Origin: Rhodobacter huangdaonensis
GTDB lineage: Bacteria > Pseudomonadota > Alphaproteobacteria > Rhodobacterales > Rhodobacteraceae
DNA: 64,000 nucleotides
Reading direction: 5' to 3'
Assembly: GCF_004022465.1 (NCBI RefSeq)
Contig: NZ_SAVA01000009.1
Location: forward strand, 1-64,000
A model generated the notes under the pieces. It did not search any database and was not told where the DNA came from. It worked only from the letters and a program-made list of their open reading frames with translations. Shown in pieces: positions 1 through 7,152 of this stretch. Numbering within the stretch: the stretch's first letter is position 1; every line of letters begins with the position of its first letter. Both the position numbers and the translations under genes were made by a program.

Positions 1-2
1 GC

Positions 3-173
3 CGGATGGAGCGCGAGATGCGCCTCACCATGGCGCGGATGCAGGCGGCGACGGCGCGGGTGGAGGCGCGTGAGCGCGCCCTCGCGCAGGTCGAGCGTAT
101 GCCGAAAGCGCCGGTCGAGTCCGATCCCGAGGTGATCGAGACGCCGGAGGCGACGGCGCAGGTGGGTGAGTAG
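3..173 (+). CDS. C-terminal fragment of a probable microvirus DNA pilot protein (5' end outside window)
   Basis: An open frame enters from the left edge and stops at TAG 171-173, giving about 56 residues. The visible part is alanine-, arginine- and glutamate-rich and looks like a long charged helix followed by an acidic proline-containing tail (PVESDPEVIETPE). Microviral pilot proteins (VP2 / H) end in such helical, low-complexity tails, and the frame sits just upstream of other microvirus genes. The family assignment is inferred from context; the fragment is too short for a motif. It overlaps the next gene by 8 bp. Confidence 0.5.
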   Translation, partial: RMEREMRLTMARMQAATARVEARERALAQVERMPKAPVESDPEVIETPEATAQVGE

Positions 174-492
174 CCGGCGCTATGTGAAGAGGATCTGGCG
201 TGTCCCGAAAGATCGGGGCGCGCTGGAATACCTCGCGACACTCATTGTCAAGATGCTGGTCAAGCACGGCTGGCCGGCCAAGTGGGTGCGCGAGCCCTTC
301 ACTGGTGGTTTCGTCGTGGTCAGCCATGACCACGGCGAGGCCTTGCCGCCCGACTTCCTAGAGGCCGTGCAGATCGCGGCGCGGATCGTCGCGAGGACCT
401 ATCGCGTCGAGATTGAGCAGCATGGCTCTTTCGTTGGCCTGCTCTGTGACTATGAGGTCACGGCGGGCGGGCACTTTAAAAAGCTGAGGTAA
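166..492 (+). CDS. Small phage protein of unknown function
   Basis: This is a 108-residue protein starting at GTG 166 inside the end of the previous gene (GTGAGTAG overlap), so translation is probably coupled. It is basic at the N terminus (SSRRYVKRIWR), has a central hydrophobic patch, and shows no signal peptide or catalytic motif. I do not recognise the family. It stops 4 bp before the amidase gene, so the two are likely co-translated, and a role in assembly or lysis is possible but unproven. Coding is supported by tight packing and overlap with its neighbours. Confidence 0.6.
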   Translation: MSSRRYVKRIWRVPKDRGALEYLATLIVKMLVKHGWPAKWVREPFTGGFVVVSHDHGEALPPDFLEAVQIAARIVARTYRVEIEQHGSFVGLLCDYEVTAGGHFKKLR

Positions 493-496
493 TCAC

Positions 497-940
497 ATGA
501 TTTTGCAAGGAAAGGCTCGCGCCCCTGTGCGCGAGGTGGTCTTGCATTGCGCGGCGATCAGGACCGGGCAATTCGCCCATATGGGGCCGTTTCAGGTGTT
601 CGCCACGGTCAATCGTTGGCACACCGAGCGCGGGTTCAAGCATGGCTTTGGCTATCACGGGCTCTTCATGCCCGATGGCACCTGGTATTCGGGGCGCCCG
701 TTCACGATGACCGGCGCCCATGTTCTCGGTCATAACACCGGCACGCTGGGCTTTCTGCTGATTGAAAGTCAGCAGGTGACCCATATCGGGCGGTTCGATG
801 ACTGGTTTACCGCCGCGCAGGCGCAGGCCGTCAAGGCCAAGCTGCGCGAGATCGACGGTATCAAGCAGGTTTCGGGGCATAATGATTATGCCCCGAAACT
901 CTGCCCGGGCTTTCACGTCGAAAGCGGCGACTGGCTGTAG
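497..940 (+). CDS. N-acetylmuramoyl-L-alanine amidase (T7-lysozyme / Amidase_2 type), probable phage lysin
   Basis: This 147-residue single-domain enzyme is predicted to cut the amide bond between N-acetylmuramic acid and L-alanine in peptidoglycan. The zinc-amidase signature is complete: His17 in VVLHCAAI, Tyr53 in GFGYHG, then His128, Lys134 and Cys136 in SGHNDYAPKLCPGF. The spacing of these last residues equals that of His122, Lys128 and Cys130 in T7 lysozyme. No signal peptide is present, so release would need a holin, a leaky membrane or lysis by other means. A GAGG ribosome-binding site precedes ATG 497. It lies between phage genes, upstream of rep. ssDNA phages such as phiX174 lyse with a small inhibitor protein instead, so an enzymatic lysin in this position is notable. 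Confidence 0.87.
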   Translation: MILQGKARAPVREVVLHCAAIRTGQFAHMGPFQVFATVNRWHTERGFKHGFGYHGLFMPDGTWYSGRPFTMTGAHVLGHNTGTLGFLLIESQQVTHIGRFDDWFTAAQAQAVKAKLREIDGIKQVSGHNDYAPKLCPGFHVESGDWL

Positions 941-956
941 CCGTCGCCCTGCCCTG

Positions 957-982
957 CCCGCCCATCTGGAACAGTGGGCGGG
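957..982 (+). terminator. GC hairpin between the amidase and rep genes
   Basis: A perfect 8-bp inverted repeat (CCCGCCCA at 957-964, TGGGCGGG at 975-982) with a 10-nt loop lies in the 92-bp gap after the amidase. There is no T-run after the stem. It may act as a partial terminator, a processing site or a secondary structure of the packaged single strand. Confidence 0.45.
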
Positions 983-1032
983 TGGGGGGCTCAGCATCCC
1001 TTGTTCCTGTATGCAATTAAAGAGACTAATTC

Positions 1033-2274
1033 ATGTGCACTCGACCTATTGAGAAAGACGGCAAGGTCTTCGCCTGTCGCACGTGCGATCAGTGCATCTC
1101 GACGCGCCGCCATAATTGGGTGGCGCGGGCGATGATGGAAAAAACCCAGCATGAGCATTGTCTTGTGCTGGCGTTGACCTATTCGGACGAGACCCCCGAG
1201 GGGCGAGACGGTGCGCGAATGTTCGCGTATGCTGATGTTCAGGCGTTTATGGGGCGGCTGCGCGCTGCGGCGCGGCGGCAGGCCAAGCGGAAGCGGTGGA
1301 ACCTTGTGCCGGTGCTACGCTTCTTGGTTGCTGGGGAGCAGGGCGACCGGAATGGGCGCTGCCATTGGCATATGATCCTGTATTCCAATTTTGAGGTGAC
1401 GGCGCTCGGCGAGGTGCGCGGGCGGTATGGTGTTTTGACGCGGCTCGCGGACATGCTGACTATTGGGAAGCGGAAGAAGCGCCTTCATTGGTCCATGTGG
1501 CCTTTCGGTTTCGTGACTGTGCAGGAGCCCGATCAGGGCGGCATGAATTATGTTCTCTCTTATTGTTTGAAAGACCAGTTTACCGGCGAAAAGTCGCAGG
1601 ACACTATGCGCGAGGCGAAGGCCGAGAATTTCGCCACTGGTCTGTTTCGAATGAGCAAGCGCCCCGCGATCGGGGAGGCGTGGCTCTATTCGAAGATGGA
1701 AGCGCTTGACGCGATGCGCGCGGTGCTTCCTGCCGTGGAGCTGAGGATACCCGATTTTCACGGCTATTACGTCCCGAGCGGTGCCTTTCGTGAGAAAACG
1801 CTCTGGGCTCTCGTCGCGCTGAACAGGCGCGTTGTATGGGCCACCGGCGCGCCTGCGCCGCAGTGGCCCTCTTTGCTTGCCTCGTGTCGTGAGCGCGAGG
1901 CAGATTTGGAGATCCTGAATGGCCCACAAACCGACGAAGAAGAGGACCCCCTCGAAGTCGAGATTGAGCGGCGGCGCTCTCAAGCAGCCGGCGAAAGCGC
2001 GCGTCGTGATTTTGCCCGGCGATGCGGCGCCGCTGTCGCCTGCGATTGGTGCCTCGGATTCCTTACCGAAGCGGCGCTTGCCGAGCGAGGTATTGAACGC
2101 TTCGAGGACGAGGCCGGCGTCTGGCAATATCGCTCGACTCCGGGCCGAGCGTCACTTGCCGAGCGCCGTGCTGAGCGCGGAAGCGGTATCAATCCCGACT
2201 GCCGCGAGCGAGGCACGAAGCTCGCCCGCCTCACCTTCCCGGCGACGGGAGGAGGTGCGGGACATGCTGGATGA
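1033..2274 (+). CDS. Microviridae replication initiator (rolling-circle HUH endonuclease, VP4 / A-like)
   Basis: This 413-residue protein is predicted to nick the double-stranded replicative form at the phage origin and join covalently to the 5' end. Visible motifs are an N-terminal cysteine cluster (C15, C18, C21 in CRTCDQC) followed by arginines, the HUH metal motif as HWH at residues 111-113 in GRCHWHMILY, and the paired catalytic tyrosines Y173 and Y177 plus K180 in NYVLSYCLK. This combination is typical of gokushovirus-like and alphaproteobacterial microvirus VP4. The last 110 or so residues are low-complexity and overlap a second reading frame. It is the last large gene of the phage block. 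The start is preceded only by a weak AAAGAGAC site. Confidence 0.88.
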   Translation: MCTRPIEKDGKVFACRTCDQCISTRRHNWVARAMMEKTQHEHCLVLALTYSDETPEGRDGARMFAYADVQAFMGRLRAAARRQAKRKRWNLVPVLRFLVAGEQGDRNGRCHWHMILYSNFEVTALGEVRGRYGVLTRLADMLTIGKRKKRLHWSMWPFGFVTVQEPDQGGMNYVLSYCLKDQFTGEKSQDTMREAKAENFATGLFRMSKRPAIGEAWLYSKMEALDAMRAVLPAVELRIPDFHGYYVPSGAFREKTLWALVALNRRVVWATGAPAPQWPSLLASCREREADLEILNGPQTDEEEDPLEVEIERRRSQAAGESARRDFARRCGAAVACDWCLGFLTEAALAERGIERFEDEAGVWQYRSTPGRASLAERRAERGSGINPDCRERGTKLARLTFPATGGGAGHAG

Positions 2275-2371
2275 CCCGCGAAAGACGGTCTGCAAGGAGC
2301 GTCCCAAGGATACCAAATCCAAGGGGGGTGGTTCACGGGCCTTTGTCCCGTGGTGTGATCGTAAGAAATAA
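1919..2371 (+). CDS. Overlapping phage gene: small basic protein (microvirus VP5-like) embedded in the 3' end of rep
   Basis: This is a 150-residue, lysine- and arginine-rich protein in a different frame from rep, extending 97 bp past the rep stop. It has its own ribosome-binding site, GGAG at 1908-1911, seven bases before ATG 1919. The N terminus (MAHKPTKKRTPSKSR) looks nucleic-acid binding. The C terminus carries a compact block, VCKERPKDTKSKGGGSR followed by AFVPWC, that resembles the conserved tail of small basic proteins encoded near rep in microviruses. That resemblance is from memory and was not searched. Overlapping genes are normal in Microviridae. The function is unknown; DNA condensation or packaging is an inference. 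Confidence 0.6.
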   Translation: MAHKPTKKRTPSKSRLSGGALKQPAKARVVILPGDAAPLSPAIGASDSLPKRRLPSEVLNASRTRPASGNIARLRAERHLPSAVLSAEAVSIPTAASEARSSPASPSRRREEVRDMLDDPRKTVCKERPKDTKSKGGGSRAFVPWCDRKK

Positions 2372-2417
2372 GCCCCCGGCCCCGCTCTCTTCATTAAGGG
2401 CTGTAGGGGCCGGGGGC
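2372..2417 (+). terminator. Long GC hairpin after the phage gene block
   Basis: A perfect 12-bp inverted repeat (GCCCCCGGCCCC at 2372-2383, GGGGCCGGGGGC at 2406-2417) encloses a 22-nt loop directly after the stop of the overlapping gene. No U-tract follows. It may be a transcription terminator of the phage block or a structural element of the single-stranded genome, such as an origin or packaging hairpin. Confidence 0.6.
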
Positions 2418-2538
2418 GTGGTTGAGCTGGCGCAACGCCAGCGTCCTGTGTTGGCCCGGGGCACGGTTCGGCAGGTAGCACGGTGCTTGCTCTCCGTTCG
2501 CTCTGCGCGCGCTGCTGAGTGTCCCCGGTGCCGCCTAT

Positions 2539-2570
2539 GCGCAGCCCCCCATGACTGGGGGGCGTAGCGC
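2539..2570 (+). other. Second GC hairpin with extended stem
   Basis: A 7-bp perfect stem (GCCCCCC at 2544-2550, GGGGGGC at 2557-2563) has a 6-nt loop. After an internal loop it is extended by GCGC at 2539-2542 pairing with GCGC at 2567-2570. It is a strong candidate for a cruciform or ssDNA hairpin in the intergenic region of the phage. Terminator and origin functions cannot be told apart here. Confidence 0.5.
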
Positions 2571-2746
2571 AAGGGGGGTTGATCCCCCTCCCTCAAGGGA
2601 GGGAATGGTGATACTGCATCCCCCGGATGGATCGTGCCTGCAAACGACGCAGTTCAACCAGAGGTTGTTTTCACCTCATAATGCGTTGTCATCGTGCGTG
2701 TTAACCTGTTCTGTTTATGTTCACGCCAGAATTTGCGCCAAAGGCG

Positions 2747-2776
2747 TTGACAACCTCACCCCCTTGTGTCTACTAC
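2747..2776 (+). promoter_or_regulatory. Candidate sigma-70 promoter pointing rightward out of the phage block
   Basis: A consensus -35 box TTGACA (2747-2752) is followed after 18 bp by TACTAC (2771-2776) in a locally AT-rich stretch. No rightward gene follows, because the next gene is convergent. In an excised circular phage genome it would read across the junction into the first phage gene. Confidence 0.4.
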
Positions 2777-2862
2777 GAGATGTGCGATTTTCGCACGGCA
2801 CTTTACCTTTTACCAATTATTGGCCAAACGGATACCCCGGGAAAAGGGACCCCGCTGCGGGT

Positions 2863-5097
2863 TCAGCCACGGCGCTGACGACCGAACAGCACGGTCGCCA
2901 GATCCGATGGCGGGATCGGCTTTGCCATGATCTGCGCCGCCATCGCCGTCGCCCGGCGTTGCAGCGCCTCGCTGCGGTCGGCGGTGACGATCCGCGCGCT
3001 CACATCGCCCAGCCTTGCGCGCAGCGCCGCCAGACAGTCGAGCCCGTCGATGCCGTCGCCGAGCTGGAAGTCGATCAGGCAGATGTCAGGCTCGACCCCG
3101 GTCGCGTCGATCAGCTCGAGCGCCTCTTCGCCGCTCGCGACGTCGAGCACCGTCACCCCCCATTTCTCCAGCAGCTGCACCATCGCGCCCGCCAGCGCCG
3201 CGTCGTTCTCGACCAGCAGCACCAGCAGATCGCGCGCCTCGGCGTCCCGCATCTCGACCGGCGCCGGCCCCTCGGGCCGCGGCACCGGGCCCGCCACCGG
3301 CTGCAGCCGGACGCTGAAGGTCGAGCCGCAGCCGGGCGCCGAGCGCAGGCCGAGCGGATGGCCAAGCACCGCCGCCGCGCGCTCGACGATGGCAAGGCCA
3401 AGCCCCATCCCCTCCGAGGCCGAGGCATGGGCGTTCAGCCGGTGGAATTCGCGGAAGATCAGCTCCTGATCCTCCTCGGCGATGCCGGTGCCGCTGTCGC
3501 GCACCTCGACGCGCAGCATCGGGCCGCGCCGGCGCGTCAGCACCGCGACGCGGCCGCGCTCGGTGTAGCGGATCGCGTTCGAGATCAGGTTCTGCAGGAT
3601 CCGCCGCAGATAGGCCCGGTCGGAGATCACCACGGCTTCCGTCGGCCGGATCACCAGACCGATCCCCTTCAGCGCCGCAATCGGGGTGAATTCGTCGGCG
3701 AGCGCGCGGAACATCGGCCCGAGCGCCACCGGCGCCATGTCGACCGCGACGCGGCCCGATTCCAGGCGCGAGATGTCGAGCAGTGCACCGAGGATGCCCT
3801 CGACCGACAACAGCGCGTTTTGCGCCTTTTCCAGCGTGCCGCGTGCGGCCGGGCTGATCGCATCGTCGCCGAGAGAGGTCAGATAGAGTTTGGCCGCCGA
3901 GAGCGGCTGCAACAGGTCGTGGCTTGCTGCCGCGACGAAGCGCGAGCGCGAGGCATTCGCCCGCTCGGCCCGCTCGAGCGCATCCTCGAGTTCAAGCGTG
4001 CGCTCGGCCACCCGCGCCTCGAGTGTCTCGTTCGCGCGCTCGAGCGCCACCAGCGCCGAGCGTTCCGCGGTGACATCGGCGAGCGAGATCACGAAGCCGC
4101 CGTCGGGCAGCTCCTGCGCGAAGATCTCGTAGATCTGCCCGCCCTCGTGGCGCACCTCCATCTGGAAATGGTCGCGCCGGCGGGCGCGTCGCACCCAGTC
4201 GGCGAGCCGATAGGCGCTGAGCCCGTTCGGGAAGATGAACTGGTTGCGCACCTGTTCCAGCAGCGTGTCGAAATGCATCCCGGTGCGCAGCCGGTTGCGC
4301 GGCAAGGTCAGGTAATCGGCCATCCGCTCGTTCCAGCCCAGCAGATGCAGCCGCGCGTCGAAGATGCACACCCCGAGGTTCAGGTGTTCGAGCGTGGCGC
4401 GCAAGACCGCCGCCTGATCGTCGAGCATCCGCCCGCGCTCGCGCCGCTCGGCGCGGATCAGATCGGTCACCTCGGTCTGCAAGATCACCGTGCCGCCATC
4501 CTGGGTGCGGTGTTCCGAGACCTGCACCCAGCGGTCCGCGCCCATTCTCTGGGTCAGGATGAAATGGTGCTGCTCGTGGCGCAACCGGCGCATCTCGATC
4601 CAGCTCTCGGGGGTCATGCCCTCGGCCAGGCCGAGATGGCGCGAGCGCGCCACGGTGCGCAGATAGTCCGAGAAATGCAGCCCCGGCATCAGCTGATCGC
4701 GGATGTCGGGCAAAAGCGCGTTGAAGCGCGTGTTGCACATCACCAGAATTTCGCTGCTGTCGAAGAGCGCAAAGCCTTCCTGCAGCGTCTCGACCGCGGC
4801 GGCAAGGTTCTGCCGCGTCGTCTCGGTCTCGCGATTGGCGTCGGCGAGCCGCGCGTTCGAGGCGTTGAGCAGGTCAAGCGCGCGTTCGAGGTCGCGGGTG
4901 CGCTCGCGCACCTGTTCCTCGAGCATCGCGGCACGCTGGAACTGGGCAAAGCCGGTGCCGCGGTCCTCGGTCATCTCCTCGGCATGACGGATCAGCGCGC
5001 CGGCGATGGTCAGCAGCTTTTCGTTCTGCCGCGCCAGGCTGTCGGCCGGATCGACCAGCGACAGCGCCAGATCGGCGTCGATCCCCTGCCCGCTCAT
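2863..5097 (-). CDS. PAS-containing hybrid sensor histidine kinase (FlhS / RfdS / NahK-like)
   Basis: This cytoplasmic 744-residue hybrid kinase has no transmembrane segment. In order it has an N-terminal helical region with coiled coil (about 20-100), PAS-like domain 1 (105-215), PAS-like domain 2 (232-345), a second coiled coil, HisKA with the phospho-acceptor H393 in ASHDLLQPL, an HATPase with an N box around NLISNAIRYT (503-512) and G boxes (DSGTGIA, GMGLGLA), and a receiver (625-740) with D676 in LIDFQLGDG and K726. The SHDLLQPL type is shared by NahK/ErcS' of Pseudomonas and FlhS of Paracoccus. Its ATG overlaps the FIST stop (ATGA). The context suggests control of methanol or PQQ-dependent oxidation. 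The receiver could act as a phosphate sink or relay. Confidence 0.85.
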   Translation of the reverse strand: MSGQGIDADLALSLVDPADSLARQNEKLLTIAGALIRHAEEMTEDRGTGFAQFQRAAMLEEQVRERTRDLERALDLLNASNARLADANRETETTRQNLAAAVETLQEGFALFDSSEILVMCNTRFNALLPDIRDQLMPGLHFSDYLRTVARSRHLGLAEGMTPESWIEMRRLRHEQHHFILTQRMGADRWVQVSEHRTQDGGTVILQTEVTDLIRAERRERGRMLDDQAAVLRATLEHLNLGVCIFDARLHLLGWNERMADYLTLPRNRLRTGMHFDTLLEQVRNQFIFPNGLSAYRLADWVRRARRRDHFQMEVRHEGGQIYEIFAQELPDGGFVISLADVTAERSALVALERANETLEARVAERTLELEDALERAERANASRSRFVAAASHDLLQPLSAAKLYLTSLGDDAISPAARGTLEKAQNALLSVEGILGALLDISRLESGRVAVDMAPVALGPMFRALADEFTPIAALKGIGLVIRPTEAVVISDRAYLRRILQNLISNAIRYTERGRVAVLTRRRGPMLRVEVRDSGTGIAEEDQELIFREFHRLNAHASASEGMGLGLAIVERAAAVLGHPLGLRSAPGCGSTFSVRLQPVAGPVPRPEGPAPVEMRDAEARDLLVLLVENDAALAGAMVQLLEKWGVTVLDVASGEEALELIDATGVEPDICLIDFQLGDGIDGLDCLAALRARLGDVSARIVTADRSEALQRRATAMAAQIMAKPIPPSDLATVLFGRQRRG

Positions 5098-6266
5098 CGC
5101 CGCTCTCCCGGCGGGAAGAAGGCCAGGCCCGTCATCGTCTGATTGACGTGCATCGCGCCGATCTGTTCGCCATAGGTCGAAAAGCCGGTGACATGGTGGC
5201 GGGCAAGGGTTTCCGAGACCGCCCGCACCCGTTGCCGCGCCGTCGCCTCGATCCGGCGGAAGATGCAGTCGAAGCCGAGGATCGCCGAGGGCGCGCCGTC
5301 GCGGGCCAGCGCCGCGAGTTCACGTTCGAGGTGCTCGGCGATGTCGGTGGGCTCGGCAAGTGTCAGCACCAGCCCCTCGGCGATCGCGGCAAAGAAGATC
5401 AGCGCGCCGTCCGGACCGACCGACTGGATCGCGCGCACGTGGTGGCGCCCGCCCGCGCGCACCAGCACCGGATGCGAGGCGAAGACGAAGGACGACAGCT
5501 GCCCGGGTGCAAGGCCGAGCAGGCGCGCATATTCCTGCGCCGCGGGTTCGTCATTGATCCGGGTGACGATGCGGCGCGCAGGATCGGCGCCGGTCACCAC
5601 CATCCGCCGCCCGGTCGGCTGCAGATGATCGAGCGAGAACGGCTGCACCGCGCAGGACGAGCGCACCAGGCTGAGGATCGCGGCATTGCCGAGCACCCTT
5701 CCCCGCGCGCAGATCTCGGTGCGGCGGAAGTCGCCGCCATCGCCCGCCGAGCCGCCGACGATCGGCACCGCACCAAGGGCGCCCGAAAGCTGCGCCACCA
5801 GCCGGTCTTCCTCGCCCGAGAGCCCGTCGACAAGCAGCACGGCGAATTCGTGGATCGCCGCGCCCGCGCGCCGGCCAAGGCTCTGGCGGGCGCGCAGCAC
5901 CTCGCCGATCAGCGCCTTCGGATCGAGCCGGTCGAGGTTCTCGATCAGCAGCATCTCGACCTCGAAGCCCGCCTGCGGCAGCGCGAAGGCCACCACCTGC
6001 CCTTCGTCATAGCCCGCCCCGGTCAGCTCGCCCGCCGTGGTGCAGCCGCACACCAGCGCACGCGGAAAGGCCGCTTCGGCGGCGGTGCAGAGCGAGCCGA
6101 GATCGGCCGCGGGGCTGGCAAACAGGAAGACCTGCGCGAAGGGCCCGGGGCCGAGGTCCCGGGCCAGCCGCGCGATCAGGTTTTCCGCCCCGGCGGGCGC
6201 CGAGGCGGATACCGGGCACGGCAACGGCTCCGGCGCGGCGGCTCCGGTGATCTGCTGTTCTGGCAT
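5094..6266 (-). CDS. FIST-domain sensory protein (NosP-like), partner of the hybrid kinase
   Basis: This is a 390-residue soluble protein with FIST_N (about residues 30-230, with the GCTTAGEL motif) followed by FIST_C (about 235-380). FIST proteins are sensory modules. The Pseudomonas NosP subgroup binds haem, senses nitric oxide and controls a co-transcribed NahK-type kinase; that is established for NosP and only inferred here. The start at 6266 is chosen because GGGAGGA lies five to six bases upstream. It lies 20 bp after the response regulator and overlaps the kinase by ATGA, so sensor, kinase and regulator form one operon. The haem ligand cannot be assigned from this sequence alone. Confidence 0.82.
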   Translation of the reverse strand: MPEQQITGAAAPEPLPCPVSASAPAGAENLIARLARDLGPGPFAQVFLFASPAADLGSLCTAAEAAFPRALVCGCTTAGELTGAGYDEGQVVAFALPQAGFEVEMLLIENLDRLDPKALIGEVLRARQSLGRRAGAAIHEFAVLLVDGLSGEEDRLVAQLSGALGAVPIVGGSAGDGGDFRRTEICARGRVLGNAAILSLVRSSCAVQPFSLDHLQPTGRRMVVTGADPARRIVTRINDEPAAQEYARLLGLAPGQLSSFVFASHPVLVRAGGRHHVRAIQSVGPDGALIFFAAIAEGLVLTLAEPTDIAEHLERELAALARDGAPSAILGFDCIFRRIEATARQRVRAVSETLARHHVTGFSTYGEQIGAMHVNQTMTGLAFFPPGERR

Positions 6267-6286
6267 GAGGTCCTCCCTCACGCAGC

Positions 6287-6997
6287 CTAGCGCGACTGCC
6301 AGCTTCCGGGCAATGCCCCCGTCGTCTGCGCCTCGCGTGCCAGCAGCACCGCCTGGGTGCGGCTGTAGACGCCGAGCTTGCGCATGATCGCGGTGACATG
6401 GGCCTTGACCGTGGTCTCGGCGATCGACAGGTCATAGGCGATCTGCTTGTTCATCTTGCCGGCGCAGATCTGTTCGAGGATGTTCGCCTGCTGCCGGGTG
6501 AGCGCGCTGAGCCGGCGGATCGCCTCGTCCTGCGGCGTCATGCCATTGCCCTCGGCCAGCGTCTCGCCGGTGCTTTCGGGCACGAAGGTCTCGCCGCGCG
6601 CGATCGCGGCAAAGGCCGCGCGGAACAGCTCACGCTTCGAATGCTTGGGCACGAAGCCCGCCGCGCCCGCCAGGATCGCCGCGCGGATCACCCGCGGCTC
6701 GTCGACCGAGGAGACGACGACGATCGGCAGATCGGGCGCCGCCGCGCGCAGGCTCATCAGCCCCTCGAGCCCGTTCACATCGGGCAGGTTGAGGTCGAGC
6801 ACGATGACATCGGGGCGCGGCCCCTGCCCCTCGATCCGCGCGAGCGCCACCGACAGCCGGTCGGCCTGGGCGATCTCCCCGATCCCCGCCACCGCCTGCA
6901 GCGTCATGCCGAGCGCGTCGCAGAACAGCGGATGGTCATCGACGATCAGCGCCGAGCGGAACTCGCCGCGATGGAGGCCGGGGGCGGAATGGGTCAT
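6287..6997 (-). CDS. LuxR/NarL-family response regulator (FlhR / RfdR / ErbR-like)
   Basis: This 236-residue two-domain regulator has a receiver (about 14-130) with acidic residues D20 and D21, phospho-acceptor D68 in VLDLNLPDVNG and a conserved lysine near FVPKHSK, then a LuxR-type helix-turn-helix (about 165-228, containing GKMNKQIAYDLSIAETTVK). The start at 6997 is supported by an AGGA site; an open frame continues upstream but runs into the xoxF end. It is the first gene of an operon with the FIST sensor and kinase. Related regulators control methanol, formaldehyde or ethanol oxidation genes in Paracoccus, Rhodobacter and Pseudomonas. A copy of the shared locus motif lies 81 bp upstream (7078-7085), which suggests autoregulation. 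Confidence 0.87.
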   Translation of the reverse strand: MTHSAPGLHRGEFRSALIVDDHPLFCDALGMTLQAVAGIGEIAQADRLSVALARIEGQGPRPDVIVLDLNLPDVNGLEGLMSLRAAAPDLPIVVVSSVDEPRVIRAAILAGAAGFVPKHSKRELFRAAFAAIARGETFVPESTGETLAEGNGMTPQDEAIRRLSALTRQQANILEQICAGKMNKQIAYDLSIAETTVKAHVTAIMRKLGVYSRTQAVLLAREAQTTGALPGSWQSR

Positions 6998-7077
6998 CGT
7001 GTGATCCTGTCGTCGTCTTTCCCGATCTTGCGGGCTTGCCCTCACCCTAGCAAGCCCCGCCGGTGCGCCATACTGTC

Positions 7078-7085
7078 CTTTGGTC
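7078..7085 (+). promoter_or_regulatory. Locus motif copy E (CTTTGGTC) upstream of the response-regulator operon
   Basis: The 8-mer CTTTGGTC lies in the 155-bp gap between xoxF and the response regulator, 81 bp upstream of the regulator start. It matches the motif found before each other transcription unit of the locus. Confidence 0.45.
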
Positions 7086-7102
7086 GGAGCAGCGCGCAGA
7101 CG

Positions 7103-7129
7103 AAAGGGCGCGAGGTTTCCCCCGCGCCC
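7103..7129 (-). terminator. Rho-independent terminator downstream of xoxF
   Basis: Read on the minus strand, CGCGCCC-type arms (7123-7129 and 7106-7112) form a 7-bp GC stem with a 10-nt loop followed by TTT (7103-7105). It lies 24 bp after the xoxF stop and separates xoxF from the regulator operon. Confidence 0.6.
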
Positions 7130-7152
7130 CCAACCAAGGCCACTCGTGACGA

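Larger units (their letters stand above)
2418..2862. other. Gene-free right end of the prophage and phage-host boundary zone
   Basis: No credible gene is seen in this 445-bp stretch. Its left part is GC-rich with the hairpins listed separately. From about 2,640 to 2,830 the base composition becomes clearly AT-richer than the rest of the window. It contains a 6-bp hairpin (GTGCGA TTT TCGCAC, 2782-2796) and an 11-bp palindrome CCAATTATTGG (2813-2823). A small CCCGC/GCGGG stem with a TTTT run on the minus strand near 2843-2861 could end the kinase transcript. The phage-host junction should lie here, probably after 2,776, but I could not identify a convincing dif-type attachment site. Confidence 0.5.

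Noticed and set aside
1487..1494. CATTGGTC inside the rep gene
   Set aside because: It lies in coding DNA of the phage, away from any promoter of the methanol locus, so it is treated as a chance match. The same applies to GACCAATG near 40518 in livJ.
2671..2730. dif-like attachment site near CCTCATAATGCG and TTATGTTCACG
   Set aside because: Only parts of the XerC and XerD arms match, with wrong spacing; I could not align a 28-bp dif site convincingly.
2551..5142. 863-codon open frame antisense to the hybrid kinase
   Set aside because: It is Arg/His/Gln-rich, has no motifs, and mirrors a well-supported kinase gene; long antisense frames are expected at this GC content.
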